From: Ananas comosus
Taxonomy: Eukaryota > Streptophyta > Magnoliopsida > Poales > Bromeliaceae
DNA length: 64,000 bases
Reading direction: 5' to 3'
Assembly: GCF_001540865.1 (NCBI RefSeq)
Contig: NC_033630.1
Coordinates: forward strand, 10,622,471-10,686,470
Shown: piece by piece, positions 1-12,670 of the stretch
Layout: each line of letters starts with the position of its first letter
Position numbering within the stretch: position 1 is the stretch's first letter
Notes under the pieces: model-generated
Told to the model about the DNA's origin: nothing
The model's database searches: none
The model's input: only the letters and a program-made list of their open reading frames with translations
Program-made: the position numbers and the translations under genes

Positions 1-974
1 GGTTTTTCAATCAAGTTGTAAGGTTTTTATCCACAGGGACCGGCCGAGGGTTTACTGCGCACACTTTAAATCCTTATTGCACACGAGCGTAGCGAAAAGT
101 AGAATCTTATATAGATAAAAATAGACGAGAACAAAAATAATAAAGTAATAAAGAACAAAAGAGCATAAGATATTTAAGCGAGTTTGATCTATAGAGTGCC
201 GACCTACGTCCACGACTAAGGCCTTCTGATCAATATATATGTTCTTCAATTAATGCATGGCAAAATAAATATAAAGGAATAGATTGGATTACAAGAATAC
301 CTTTTTAGGCTCTCTTCTATTTTTTTCTCTCATAATTTCTTAAGGTATTATATATAATGAAGCTCTAATTCAAATTCAAAAATATGAATTATGAGGGTTT
401 AAAACCTAAAACCCCAAATCAAGTAGGAAACGATCTACCGTCCACTTTAATCTTTGATTCACTTCTAGCAACCAACATCCTTCTAAAACCCTCTCCAAAA
501 TGTTTTAGGGCCATTTCTTCACTTAATAGCACAAAATTAGATCCAAGTTGAAGTCGAATCCAAGTTAACCAATTCGCCATGTCTTGAGTACCTATACTAT
601 GACGAGGATTACAGATTTGTGCATCATTCCAGCGTATGAGTACCACAGTACTCACAAATGAGTATTGATACTGGCCTGTGATCAACTTAGCCAGTAACAC
701 TTTCGGGTGTTGAGAAACTTCAACCTGAACATCGATACTCCTTGGAGTTCTGTTACTCGAATATTATTTTTGGTACTTGACATTCAAAAATCTCAAAATC
801 TTTGAATTTTTTTTGTAATATCAACTCCAAATGTAACTTCATATAATCCTGTGCCATATGTGTAAATCTTATATTACTCTAATCTATCCATGGCTAGAAT
901 TTTTTTACTCGATCTTATTAAATTTTTTAAAATCTTTTGTAAGAATCCTAATTGAATTTTTTAAACTTATGAAG

Positions 975-977
<3 letters not shown>
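1..977. other. AT-rich intergenic stretch, no gene recognised
   Basis: Only short open frames without recognisable domains are present. The longest, on the minus strand at 419-700, resembles no family I know. No terminal repeats or target duplications were seen. Confidence 0.5.

Positions 978-1062
<85 letters not shown>
978..1062. repeat. (AT)n microsatellite
   Basis: About 85 bp of uninterrupted alternating A and T. The Tyr-Ile open frames on both strands here are translation artefacts of the repeat. Confidence 0.97.
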
Positions 1063-1068
<6 letters not shown>

Positions 1069-2429
1069 GTACCTTAAACATTAAGGCACATTGGGTGATA
1101 AAATTACTAGCGTGTGGAGTACACGTACGAACCATGTGGGGTTTGTACTACAAAAGCTAAATAATAGAGCTAACCCAATTTAGAATTTAATAAAATAAAA
1201 ATATGACCCAATAGGGTTAATAAAATAAGTCATAGATCTACTATGAATTTGAAAAGAATATATAGCCACGTCGTATGAACAATGTGAGATTCTCTTGTCA
1301 TTTGAAAAGAAATAAAAAATGAAAATTCTATAACAAGACAAAATCTTGGAAAATTGTTACCATGAATTTACGTGGAGTTTTGGTAACTGGTGAAAGGTCA
1401 CATTAATCAAATGTTCTTTTTTACTTTTTCACATAAATAACTTCTTCATATACAGTTAAATATTATTTTAAATAAAATTTTTTTTACATTTTTTTTTCTC
1501 TTCTAGTAATGACGAAAAAAGAATAAACGTACAGTTTCACGTACGTACCAAATGAACTCATTGTCGCTTAAGCTTTCGCTATAGCAAAAAATTAAATTGA
1601 CATTAATTCAAGGCACAGTGCGAAGCTCTTTTTTGAAAAGAAATAATTATCTACGTACCCTTCAAAATATAAAAAATATTTTATTTATTCCTAAAATTTT
1701 GTTTTTTTTTTTTTTGAGGAAAAAATTTTGTTATTGCACGTAGAAAATAGTTTGAGTGAACCATGTGCAGTTAAATCACATTTTGTTATTGCACTAACTC
1801 ACTTTTTATGCATAACATATATCATTGCACCTAATACATTTTGTATGCAATTTCAGATAGAGTAAATTACGTTGAAACGTTCAAATTAATACTATGTATT
1901 ATATTTTGTATATGGATGTTATTGCATCTATTCTATCAAAGTCTTTGATTTTTAGAATCTAGAAATCAGTTGAGTCGCTTTTCCATTATTCATTTGAAAC
2001 TTATTTTTCATAAAGATTTATTAGAGTCTGTTTGGTTCAACGTAAAACTATAAAAAATAATTCTAGGTGGAAAAGAGTTTTTCATGGAAAAAATAATATT
2101 CTTTGACGTTTGGTTTGTAGGAAATGAAAAATAGCTTTCTAGCCATACTTATTTGGTTAAATGGAAAAGTTTGAATGAAAAATAATTTTATATAATTTTT
2201 TTCTATTATATATTATGCATTATTTATATGAATAACTACCATATTATATATATTATAATTAAAATTTATATCTATATATATTATCACCATCATCATCTAC
2301 ATTTATAAATTAAATATATTCAAAATTATATTATATAATATATAATAATTTATATGTATAACATAATATATAATAACACATATAATATATAATATATCAA
2401 TATATTTAAAAATAAAATATTATACAATA
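1063..2429. other. AT-rich intergenic stretch
   Basis: No gene is supported. A segment around 2030-2170 contains 'gtttggttcaacgtaaaac'-type text of the kind found at the ends of hAT-like MITEs, but no paired end was found. 2200-2420 is almost pure A/T. Confidence 0.45.
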
Positions 2430-3760
2430 GTACCTTCTCGAGTCCTTATCACGGACAAGTCTCCTAAACTTAACAGCGGAATACCAATTCAAGCATTTTG
2501 CCAAGCTTGCTCCTCGCGAGACTTATAGCCCGACCCTTCGCCTGTAATCGAACCCCTCGTCGGACTCCTCGAGTTCCCAACGAGCAACCCCAATACCGAG
2601 GTTGGCCACCAAGTAAGGTGCATCCCGTTTCGCCAACCGATCTCTCCTCGAGAGTGCTTCATAACCGAATGCCTTGCTGCCTTCATCACTAGCCCAAGAA
2701 CATTACAAATTCTCCCCCAACTTGTCTCATTATGAGTTTAGCCAAGCGTCTCGCCTCCCACGCGTCTCGCTCTCGTGACTTAATCTGCACGCCTCCAACG
2801 TCAAGGCCTGGGCTTCGCAACATCGCATGCCACAAAGGGCAATCATAACCATGTATTTCTCACCATCGTGCCTCAAGCGCTTGACAACGTCCATGGCCAT
2901 ACCGTATACGCGGCCTGCTCGCTCGGTCCAACGGCATACATCCGAAAAGCCGCCCAAGTGTGCGCCACAAGCTCGCCTGTCTCCCAATGCCAGCGACTTA
3001 GCGTGACACCCCGCACGCCCATGCTTCGTACTTCCGTGCTTCACATCCGACCCGTACGGCTCTCGTGTCCCATCGCTCCTGGCAAGGGAGCCAACAAGTC
3101 AACACCGTGCTTCCCGACCGTCTCGACGACCCTTGTTTTGCCATGGCGCTCCACGCCCTTGGTTCCCATAGGTTCGCCTCGTAAGGCCCCATACAAACGA
3201 ACCGGCCTCACTCCGCATCGCTAGCCACTGGCCCCTTTTTAGCTCGACCATGCCTAACCGTTCACACCATTGGTCCAGTCCATCAAGGTTCACTATACGG
3301 ATACCGATACCGCTTACCTCTTTGGGTTCCGCCCCTCGAGTCTCGTAGGCATCCCACCTTGCGAATTCTCCCCCGGCGTGCCTACCTTTAGCGAGCCAAC
3401 AGAGTTCCGCCTCTTTGGCATTCGTGGGCACCGCGCCCCACGAATCCCCGCTAAGCACACTTGCCTTCGCGAGTCTTGTCCTTTATGGAGGACCATCCGT
3501 TGCTAGACTATCCCTCATCCGCTCGTACGCTCCACTACGAAGATCCAAGCCGGCATAAGGTAGCGCAAGTGATCCTAGGAGGAAAGCCTCCCGGTATTCC
3601 CCGCTCCGTAATGTCGTCGACCTCTCGCGTCTCCGACATTACCCTAGGCCCGTGTACCTTCAACTGTCTAATACTCGGTCACACGGAACGCTAGGCTTGG
3701 CTACTCCGCTAGCCAAGGGACGACCCATGTTCTATCGGTCACCCATAATATTTGCACCGG
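2430..3760 (-). mobile_element. GC-rich remnant of a Ty3/gypsy-type element (LTR edge plus polypurine tract)
   Basis: This block is sharply more GC-rich than both flanks. On the minus strand a purine tract (AAGTTGGGGGAGA, around 2708-2722) is followed by TGTAATG, the arrangement of a polypurine tract next to a 3' LTR. That puts an LTR of roughly 280 bp at 2430-2707 and decayed internal DNA at 2723-3760. A second purine-rich copy occurs near 3362-3378. No gag or pol domain is readable in any frame, and the many open frames overlap on both strands, as expected of GC-rich non-coding DNA. No second LTR or target duplication was found, so family and borders are tentative. Confidence 0.45.
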
Positions 3761-4382
3761 TCAATTTTTTTGCCACATAATATCCGTGAATTTTTTAAAT
3801 ATCTCAACATAATTATAGGTGACTATGAAATAATTTCTCCTTCATTATAGGTGATTTTTAATAATATAGCAAAAGATATTAATTTTTTGCCATTAGATCT
3901 TATCTAATGATTGAAAATAAAAATATCTGTTAATTTTTGTGACAATATTACCCTTGCATTTATATCCTATTTTCTATCTTTTCTAAAATAAAATATCTAT
4001 ATTTGAACTTGGCACGTAGATTATTTTTCCTAAAGCAGTAATATCCGCACCCACCAATTCTTTCGCGTGAATTTCTCAAATATCTCAACATAATTATAGA
4101 TAACTTTGAAATAAAATCACCTTCATTCATTATAGGTGATTTTTAATAATATTGTAAAAGATACTATTTCCTTAAAAAATTTAATTTTATTTTTCCTAAA
4201 GTAGTCATATTCCCTAAAATAGTAATATCCGCACAACATAATTATAGGTGACTTTGAAATATTCCCTAAAATAGAAAATCTATATTTGAGCTTAACACGT
4301 AGATTTTCTATACAGTAAAAGATATTATTTTCTTAAAAAATCTAATTTTTTTTTCTAAAATAAAAAATCTATATTTGAGCTT

Positions 4383-5996
4383 GACACGTGGTAAACATAT
4401 AAAGCGCCACGTGTCAGCTTTTCACATAAGGTTCATTAAGGGATCTACTTTAGTATATAGTAATAAAAATAATAAATAATAAATAATCTAAATAAAATAT
4501 CCAAAATTTTAAATATTAGGTAAATTTGAGATAACTTTTATATATTTTGCTTTGAAAAAATATGATTTAATATTATATATGCAGAAGGTATTATGTGATT
4601 GAATATTATATAGGTGGTGGATATTATGTGTGAGAAAAAAAAAAATTAAGGTATGCGAATATTATTTGTGATAAAATATGATATTATGTGGGCGACGGTT
4701 ATTAGAAAATATGATATTATTTGTGATAAAGCAAATGTATGTTAAATTTGAAAATGAAATCGTATTTTACATTTTGATCAGAAAGAACTAACTCTATAAA
4801 AAAAAAAATAAATAAAACAAATGTATGTTAAATTTGAAAATGAAATCGTATCTTACATTTTGATCAGAAAAAACTAACTCTAAAATATTCACCATCTCTG
4901 GGCGATGAAATTCAGGCATAGTATACAGACAAATCACTCTAACTTTGATCTTCCATTTGTCTCCAAGACGAGTGATGTCACGTATTGAATTATACCCAAG
5001 TGTCATATCCTGAGAAAAATAAGACATCCAATACAAAAATTAATACATCATATTTAAATAATAAAATAATAAAATATATGTTCTATTTTAAAGCATCAAC
5101 ATTTAAGAACTAAGAAAATTACAGGAGTGACAGTAGAGAAAACAAAATTACGAAGGACAGTAGAGAAAAAAAAATTACGAAGTAAAAAATTATATCTATA
5201 CTACTTATAAATTTTTTCGCAAAGAATAATTTCAAAGCAACCGCGAATCATTTCGTTTTTACTTTGGTCATCTATACCGATTTTTTCGCAACCAATCATT
5301 TCAAATAATTCGTAACAGATTATTACGTATTTCACAACCAATAATTTTAAATAATTAATTATTTGCCAATACGAAATTTGAGTTTGACCATTTTTTTCGC
5401 AACTAACCATTTCAAATAATTCGCAATAGATTATTGCTTATTTCGCAACCAATAATTTTAAATAATTAATTATCTGCCAATACGAAATTTGAGTTTGACT
5501 GTTATCTGCCAATACGAAATTTGAGTTTGACTGTTATCTGCCAATACGAAATTTGAGTTTGACCGTTAGATTATTGATTTCGGAACCAATAATTTTAAAT
5601 AATTAATTATCTGCCAATACGAAATTTGAGTTTGACCCTTTTTTTCGCAACCAACAATTTCAAATAATTCGCAACAGATTATTGCTTATTTCGCAAGCAA
5701 TAATTTTAAATAATTAATTATCTGCCAATACGAAATTTGAGTTTGCAACAGATTATTTCCACCATGAAAAAATAATTCGCAATAGATTATTGCGTATTTT
5801 GCAACCAATAATTTTTAATTAAACCAATAATTTCAAATAATTCGTAACCAAATATCCATATTTGAGTTTGACACGTGGCAAGCATATAGAAAGCCACGTG
5901 TCAGCTTCTCACATAGGGTTCATTACACGTGGCAAGCATATAGAAATATCCATATTTGAGTTTGACACGTGGCAAGCATATAGAAAGCCACGTGTC
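4383..5996. repeat. Three hairpins made of paired G-boxes
   Basis: At 4383-4415, 5870-5902 and 5964-5996 GACACGTGG is followed about 15 nt later by its reverse complement CCACGTGTC. Each hairpin therefore holds two CACGTG G-box cores, the plant bZIP/bHLH binding site. The last two copies are identical and a partial unit lies between them near 5922. All sit close to the Helitron-like 5' ends. The hairpins are seen; any transcription-factor binding is inference. Confidence 0.7.
5210..5860. repeat. Direct repeats of a Helitron-internal AT-rich motif
   Basis: Variants of 'cgcaaccaataattttaaat' and 'ctgccaatacgaaatttgag' recur many times. At about 5475-5575 one 32-bp unit occurs in near-perfect tandem, about three copies. 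This looks like local slippage within the Helitron-like element. Confidence 0.75.
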
Positions 5997-6239
5997 AGCT
6001 TCTCACATAGGGTTCATTAAGGGTTCTACTTTTATATATAGTAATAGAAGGGCTTGAATAAGATTATGCAATATATGTAGCTCTAGATAGATATACTAAT
6101 TGCACACAATTTATTTTTATAATTGTGGAACTAAATTTTCTAGTTCTCCTGTTTGCTTAATCAGCAGGAAATTAATGGTGTAAAAGCTAAAGTTTTCTAC
6201 GGTTAATATTTTATTATTTGTTCTTACTCTTTTTTTTCG

Positions 6240-6405
6240 TAATTGACTTAGCCCTATGGTAGATCAAAGTCAATTACGGTATTTTAAAAAATTTTAGTTC
6301 CGACTGAATGTGGAGTTATGGTGAATCAAACAACAAAAGTGGGTAATTATAGTGAAAATAAATTCACTTTTCTCCACTTTCGGTGAAACAAACAGATCCA
6401 GATGG
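6240..6405. mobile_element. MITE-like segment related to 54004-54170
   Basis: It shares text such as 'gtgaatcaaacaacaaaagt' and 'tctccactttcggtgaaaca' with 54060-54160. Motifs of the 'gtttggttcaccgtaaa' kind are common at hAT-like MITE ends. No intact terminal repeat or target duplication was defined. Confidence 0.35.
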
Positions 6406-6563
6406 TGTCAATAATTTGGCTCGGTCAAATTAGAAATTTAAGCTACAAAACTTTGATCCTTTACTTGACACTTTACGAAGGACCTAATTTTAAAGCAAAT
6501 TAAAGATAAAGATGTAGGGCTCGAGATTCTTTGCTTCTATATCCTTGGGCTGATTAGTACACA

Positions 6564-6910
6564 CTAGGTACAGTCCCGCGCTTCGCTGCGGATAACAGTT
6601 TGATTAACGCTTAAATAGTTTGATAGCATATGATTTAAATGTTTGATAAACAAAGAGGATAACAGTTTGATAAACACTTAAATAGTTTGATAGTATATGA
6701 TTTAAATGTTCATAGTTTGCCTTCATCTGTGGAAGGACATAGTTTGATAAAGAGGAAGCAGAGAGTCGAAACATANAAGATAATAAGTAGCCAAATTAAA
6801 ATTCAAATTCAAACAAAAATGAAAGGTGGAAACCAAATCAAAGAAGAAAGTAACACCAGCAGAAAAATAGAGATTTTTTTGCCACAAATAAAAATTTTAT
6901 AGAGGCATAT
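6564..6910 (-). mobile_element. Helitron 3' terminus, minus strand
   Basis: On the minus strand the sequence reads CCGCAGCGAAGCGCGGGAC, a GC hairpin, then 9 bases and CTAG (6564-6567), then T. This is the canonical plant Helitron 3' end. To the right (6590-6720) lies an imperfect direct duplication of about 66 bp beginning GATAACAGTTTGAT. The 5' end was not located, so the right border is a guess. A single-N join at 6776 may have cut the element. Confidence 0.55.
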
Positions 6911-7216
6911 TATATAGGTAAAAAAAAATCGCATTTAACGTAAAATGACCTTTTGGATTTAACAAATACAAATATCCGAGTAGTTAAAAAGAGCGTAGAA
7001 AATGAATCCGAGCCATTTTTGCAACCGAAGAGGGATTAATCTACAGGAACGAAACGTTGCAAACAAAAAAGGCGCGACGACCGACAGGAAAAAGGACCGA
7101 CAATGAACTTGGCCCAATTTTCTGTGTACGGAGGACGCATTAGGAGTCGAAGAGGCATTTAAAGGGGCGAGCAGTATCTAGGGAGGGCAAAAAAAAATCA
7201 CATTCAACGTAGCATG

Positions 7217-8490
7217 TGTAATACCCTTCATTTTGAGTTGGTCTAGGGGCATAGTGGTCATTTTTTTGGATAAGGATGCCACCACCCTTTTTATGTTTCT
7301 CTCTTCAAATTAACATAGAGTGTGCATTTTTTTTGTTCTCTCTAGTTAATTACGTGCATGGTGGAGAGCACGGGTAGAGGTAGCCGAGAAGCTCGGATTC
7401 GACATCGACGTCGCGCCGTAAAGCCGTTCGAGGATACGGTTGCAGTCGTAGCATCATGAGGAGGCTGGACGAGGGTGCGTTTCCGCCGTTCTCGATGTCG
7501 CGCCGGATTGGATTTAGCTTTCGAGGTGGGTTTATCATCGGATTCCTACTCGTATAGTCTTGTTGGTCGACATGTATAGTTAGTATTACACATTACTATT
7601 GTTTTAGCTCAGTTTCATATTTGTAAATGTTGTTTTCATCTAAACTGAAATTGGAGCCTATTTTTATAAATAAATTATACATGTTGGACCTGAATTTGAC
7701 ATAGGAGAAAACCCGCATTCGGGACCTGGCATATGTTAAACTATCTTATTTAGCCTAGGGGCCGTTGTATTATTTTATACTGTTGCAGTATCCTCATAGT
7801 GAGTATTCCAGGTAGTTTAGTTTTTAGTTACGCTCGTGCTGAGATGCCGAGTGTATTTTTATAGTAGCGTTCAGGCTGTTCCGGACTGTTGGGTGCCGTA
7901 AGAGTTGACGGTGGACTCGTATCGCCTTTTTGGCGTCAGATTGTGCCGAGGGCACGTTACCTGTTGGTTGTTAGACCAGTTAGAGTCGGTTACTTGACTT
8001 AGCCTGTGAGAGCGGTATGAACTTGACAGAGATACTTGTAAACTCGTTGGGTCGCGCCCGCGAATGCCATTCTGGAATGAGGTTTCAGTGCGATGAGTGT
8101 CGCAGTTTCTGTTGGACAGTTCTTGAGCCGGCTACCCTCGGGGTGGTGTACGGCGCAACTAGATACAGGCAGGGTGGGTCCGTTTTGGGCAGTCCTGGTG
8201 AGATAGTGAGTGACATTTTTTCCTACCTTTAGTGAGGTTGTGACGTGAGTGCAGTCTTAACCATCCTGTTGGACCTTTTTCTGGGACCGACTATTCTCGA
8301 GGTATGGTGTAGTCTAATTAGGTGAGACGGGTGTATTCACAGTCTTTAGAGAGTTTTCTCCGCCGATTACTCTTGAGATACGACGTATTCTAGTAGACGA
8401 GACGGGTGTATTCACAGTCTCCAGAGAGTTTTCTCCGCCGGTTACTCTTGAGCTACGGTGTCACCTAATTAGGCGGAACGAGTGTATATA
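7217..8490 (+). mobile_element. LTR fragment, same family as the solo LTR at 27060-28780
   Basis: It begins TGTAATACCC and shares ordered blocks with 27480-28200: a TTTCGAGGTGGGTT block, a 'gtgccgagggca' block, 'gttgttagaccaattagac'-type text and a 'cctgtgagag' block. It stops without an LTR 3' end at an AT microsatellite near 8484. At 8324-8470 a 75-bp unit containing 'gacgggtgtattcacagtct' is duplicated in tandem. The fragment appears truncated; its internal region and partner LTR are not in the window. Confidence 0.6.
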
Positions 8491-8585
8491 TATATATATT
8501 AGATATTTAAAAATACTTTTAGGTACACAAAACAGGTGTACCGCTATAATCGAATTAAAATTCGAAAACACCCTGGATGGACAGT

Positions 8586-8775
8586 ATGATTTAATGGAGA
8601 GATTTATGGCGAGCGGAAGGATCTACGGAGAGGTTGAAGACTACGTAGGAGAGATTTGTCTTTTAACCTGGTTTAAGTAAATGATTTAATGGAGGGATCT
8701 ACGGCGAGCGGAGGGATCTACGGAGAGGTTGAAGAATACACAGGAAGGATCTATCTTTTAACCTGGTTCAAGTAA
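8586..8775. repeat. 95-bp tandem duplication
   Basis: Two imperfect copies begin ATGATTTAATGGAG at 8586 and 8681. Both contain 'ggatctacggagaggttgaa' and end 'cttttaacctggtt'. Function unknown. Confidence 0.8.
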
Positions 8776-9600
8776 CAGCCAGGAAAAAAGGCAGCGCGGA
8801 AAAAAACAATCGTTGCAAAGCAATGACGGCTAATTAGGGGAAGTTAACGTTTTTACCAAGCCTAAGTAAAAGATGTGAGAGAAGCTAAGGAGCCTATAAA
8901 CAAAAACAACTTAGACTTCCCAGTACAACAGTGCGGGGCCTAATGTGCAAGGGGCCCGTGCGGCTGTTTAGGCGGCATATGTTTCTTTAAAGGGGCCATA
9001 TGCTTCGCTGTCGACATGGACATTTTGTATGTTATGATGTTTGTCATCATATCTCGACGATCTTCTTGATCATTTCATTTTCTTTGGCTCAAGGTATATG
9101 TATGTGACTTAGGGTCTCATGTTTCGATGAGCGCGACCGCTCAATTTTCAGACATACATGTACTTGGCTTTGGTTTTGTAGATGGACGTCATCCCCACGT
9201 AGATCGAGACGAGGAGCCCATCTCGAGATTGAGCACTGCGGGAACGGATCGATGACTGGTTGTTGTCGTCGTCGGCTTCTGCTTCCGAGACGTTTTTACC
9301 CCATTGTTGACCCGCACTCTTGATGTCATTTTTGTGCATCAGGAGTCACCTACGGCGGGAGTTGTTAGTAACCAGGTGGGTGATTCAGATGTCTTCCATT
9401 GTTCCGATCGTCCTTTTCGACCTTTCTTTAGATGGCGATGTATAGCGATGTGATCGTACTAGATGTGATTGGTTGACATCATTTTCAGTGTTGACTGAGT
9501 TAGAGTGATCCTTGACACTTGTGTGGGCAGGGCGGACAGCCTAGCTTGGGCATAGGATGAGGTCCTTATCGACCACCTCTTTTGAGAGATCCCTGACACT
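8776..9600. other. Unassigned stretch left of the gap
   Basis: No convincing gene. A minus-strand frame at 9148-9339 encodes 63 residues with no recognised domain. 'gagatccctgacact' sits right at the gap edge and resembles text near 9510, suggesting a repeat hindered assembly. Confidence 0.35.
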
Positions 9601-9700
9601 NNNNNNNNNNNNNNNNNNNNNNNNNNNNNNNNNNNNNNNNNNNNNNNNNNNNNNNNNNNNNNNNNNNNNNNNNNNNNNNNNNNNNNNNNNNNNNNNNNNN
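9601..9700. other. Assembly gap (100 N)
   Basis: Exactly 100 undetermined bases, a conventional scaffold-gap length. Real size unknown. Confidence 0.99.
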
Positions 9701-9799
9701 TTGACGGGGATTCTTTCTTTTCTAGTTCTTTTTGTCTCTTCCTATCTTTTCCTCTTCTTACTATCTTTGTCTTTTACATTTCTTTTCATATATTTTTAG

Positions 9800-12670
9800 C
9801 TCCAACCAATGGGCTTTCTTTCACCATACTACTCGTCCTCGCTGATTACTTTGTCAAAACATATCGTTCACCTATCGGACCAAATACTCGCTCATTTTGG
9901 CTTTTTTACCCAGATCAATCCTGAGAATTCCTTTTGTGAGGATCTTCCGTTATGGCTATTACTATTTCATGAATTCTTTGGTACCCTCGATCTGACCGAG
10001 GAAGAGTCTTATGACTTTCGCGAGTACTTAATGAGTTATTTGTCTTTGGCTGGCTCGTATCGAATTGTTATGCGGTGATTTGGAAATGAATCGAAATTTT
10101 CGAGCATCAAATTATTTAAGACCTCCCGTGCTGACTCAAACTTCCATATCCCTCAGCTCTTCTGTTTTTGTCCCTGCCTCACATTTTTTCTTTTCAGAAG
10201 GGGCCTCTCACTCGAACTTTCGATGTACTCCGTATGTAGTTTAGCCCATGGCGTCACTCTTCCATGGCCTCAATCCTGATGTGTGTTGATTTAGCCACAT
10301 TGATCTAATGATTATGCACTATTATAATTTTTAAAATTTACATTTGACTTCTACTCCGGTAAGAAAAAGAGACACAGCGTTCCTACTATATTGAGCTGTG
10401 CCTAATTCTTTTCAGTACTCCGTCGCAGAAAATTAATTCAAGATTTTTTCCAACGCGTTGTTTAGTACGCTGATAATGCCTTGGGCCATATTTCTTTCTT
10501 TGTCTATAGAGAATTTTGATCGTTTAAACGTACTCTGAAGGCTGGTGTAACATTACTCATGGCTGACTTAGTCTTCTTTTTATGCAATATTTTTGCAATT
10601 ATTTTTCGAAATTGTATATGTACGAATACTCTACATAGATTCAGCTTGCCATTTTGATCCTACGAGTTCTCGTTGGTTTGCCATAGCCACCATTGACTCG
10701 TTCATCCTTTGATTTTTTACTTATTCTCTTTTTTTATGAATTCGTCCTATTCTTGTTTTTTGGTCTCTTTGCTGACTGCTCACTGCCACTCGCTTGTTTT
10801 GGCAGAAGAATCTTTCCAAGTGTGAATGTGCTTCCTCGTTGCAGTGACATTTTGATGTTTGCTTATTCTTTTTTTGGACCCTCGGATTTACGTTGGCCTA
10901 AACCGCTATCGAATGTGTTAGCCAAGCATTCGGTTCACCCCGCAAGTTTGTCATAGTCAATTGAATTTTACCAAGCAATTTCTTCTCCTGGCAGAATTTT
11001 TACGGCAAATTACTGTCGATCTCTCGCACCGCTTACCAAAGTAACGGCGACGCGATCGATTTCACTCATGAAATCTTCTCCGGCGATTTTCAATTGCACT
11101 ATTTTAACGAATTTATACCCGAATATATGGAGTTTCGCTTCAATGCTAATGTGATTCTTTTTCCGAGAGAACCTTTCTCCGTTGTTTCGCTGCACATTAC
11201 AAACTCTCATCCCTTGGTTTTTTTATTTAATATTACTCTTCATTCTTTATTTTACTTATCTGCTTCTTACTCGCAGTCCCCTTTCCGGCAAGACCATGGT
11301 CGTATCTAGTCTGTCTGAACATCTGTACTCTGAAGAAAGTCGAAGAGTGCTAGTCCTCGCCTCCTTCCTCTGTAAATATCATTCCTACCATTATCATCTT
11401 AATTCATCGTTGCTTTTTCTTATTCTTATTATTGTTTGTTTCATTTTCATAGTCTGTTCGTTTCATCTGTCCCAACTCAGGCACAAACGACGAAGTTGTA
11501 GTGTACTCCGCCGTCCTCAAAAAGGCATATAGTGGCAAAGAATTTCAACAAGGCGAAGTACCCTTCTGGCTGGAAACCCAGCTAAAGACAGAGCCGAACT
11601 TCCTTTGGCGGGACATTCAATGCAGAACTATCACACCGTCTTGGCACATGGAATCCCCCATATTCTCGTCATCAACAATTATGTTGGAGTAAGCGATAAT
11701 TAGCCATCCAAAACAACATTCTTACTTATTTATGTTTTCTTTTTACTACACTCTTTTCCTGATCGAGCCCTTTGCTAATTTTGAAGATGACTAGATGGAA
11801 TGCAACTTATGTTGAGTTCCGACTTGAGAAAAAGAGAGGGATGGAAAAGAAGAAAAGGTCTATCAAAACGGCGAGCGCGGCGCCGTTGCCAAGTGAGGTT
11901 TCGCCACCTCTTTTCATTCCTGCGCCAACATCAACTATAGAGGATGAACGAAAAGACATACCTCTCGAGCGAACCTCTGAAGACAAAGTCACTATTTCTC
12001 CCCGTTCGACCCAGGGAGTTTCTTCCCCTACTCCTGATGATCCTTTATCTACAATTCTTCATTCTTTTTTGATTTCAAGCCCTAGCTCCAATGAGGGGGA
12101 TGATTCTTCGACTGTGACCATTTCATCGGACACCCAGAACAAGTTCGATGAATGTCTTAAAATATTTGGCACCGGAATTCCGAGTTTGGCTCAAAATCCA
12201 GAGCAATCTGATCGGCTATACGCCCTTTTACTCGATTTAGCCGATCGATCAGATGTTTCCCCTGGTATCAAGTATTTTGTATCAACCTTATCACTCCAAC
12301 TTTCATCTTTTTTGGCTCGGCAGCAATCTTTAGGCGCCGAACTTGTAACTTTAGATCAACATTTTCATCGCGTTGATCATTCTAAGAAAAATATCCCTGA
12401 CATAGCATCTCCAATGGTTGAAGTGCATCAAGAAGATAGGGAGTTGGCTGATCAAGAATCGGCTCTGCAAAAAAGGATTTCCACTCTGAAAGAAGAATTG
12501 GCAGCAGCCGAATCCACTCTAGCACTGTAATACACTGAACTTTTGCAAATTGCGGAGTTCGAGTATATGGAATGGTGCGTGGATCACTCCTACATGTTCT
12601 AAAAGATTAGAACAAGTTTTTGGATAAGTTTGAGGATGATTTGAATGCTAAAAGTGAGAAATTGCATTGA
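9800..12670 (+). pseudogene. Decayed multi-exon ORF, probable 3' half of a retroelement-borne plant-mobile-domain-type protein
   Basis: Coding-like blocks are separated by T-rich introns with plausible splice sites. The first opens after TATTTTTAG at 9799 and reads QPMGFLSPYY through PLWLLLFHEFFG to 10078. Another follows CTCCTGGCAG near 10995 (QNFYGKLLSISRTAYQSNGD). Others start after ACTCGCAG near 11275 and CAACTCAG near 11480, ending at GA/GTAAGC near 11690. The last starts after TTTGAAG near 11787 and runs 248 residues: a Ser/Thr/Pro-rich part, then a Glu/Lys/Gln-rich coiled-coil tail. Coding-like text continues past the 12529 stop in another frame to about 12670. The tryptophan-rich block resembles the later part of plant mobile domain proteins, and the context is retrotransposon. 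It is broken by the gap, frame changes and an LTR. Family assignment is inference. Confidence 0.45.

Larger units (their letters stand above)
3761..6050 (-). mobile_element. Helitron-like AT-rich repeats with 5' ends at about 4465 and 6048
   Basis: Two places (4436-4465 and 6020-6048) carry related text that on the minus strand reads TCTATTACTATATATAAAAG (6048) or a decayed form of it (4465). This resembles the 5' ends of many plant Helitrons. Both are followed inward by the same sequence (AATGAACC, then AGCTGACACGTGGC). The inner part is built of AT-rich motifs repeated in direct order. No matching 3' CTAG end was pinned on the left, so extent and element number are uncertain. Confidence 0.4.

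Noticed and set aside
858..1160. Poly Tyr-Ile open frames
   Set aside because: Translation of an (AT)n microsatellite.
3011..3458. Candidate proteins in the GC-rich 2.4-3.8 kb block
   Set aside because: Four overlapping frames on both strands without recognisable gag or pol motifs; the GC-rich retroelement remnant explains them.
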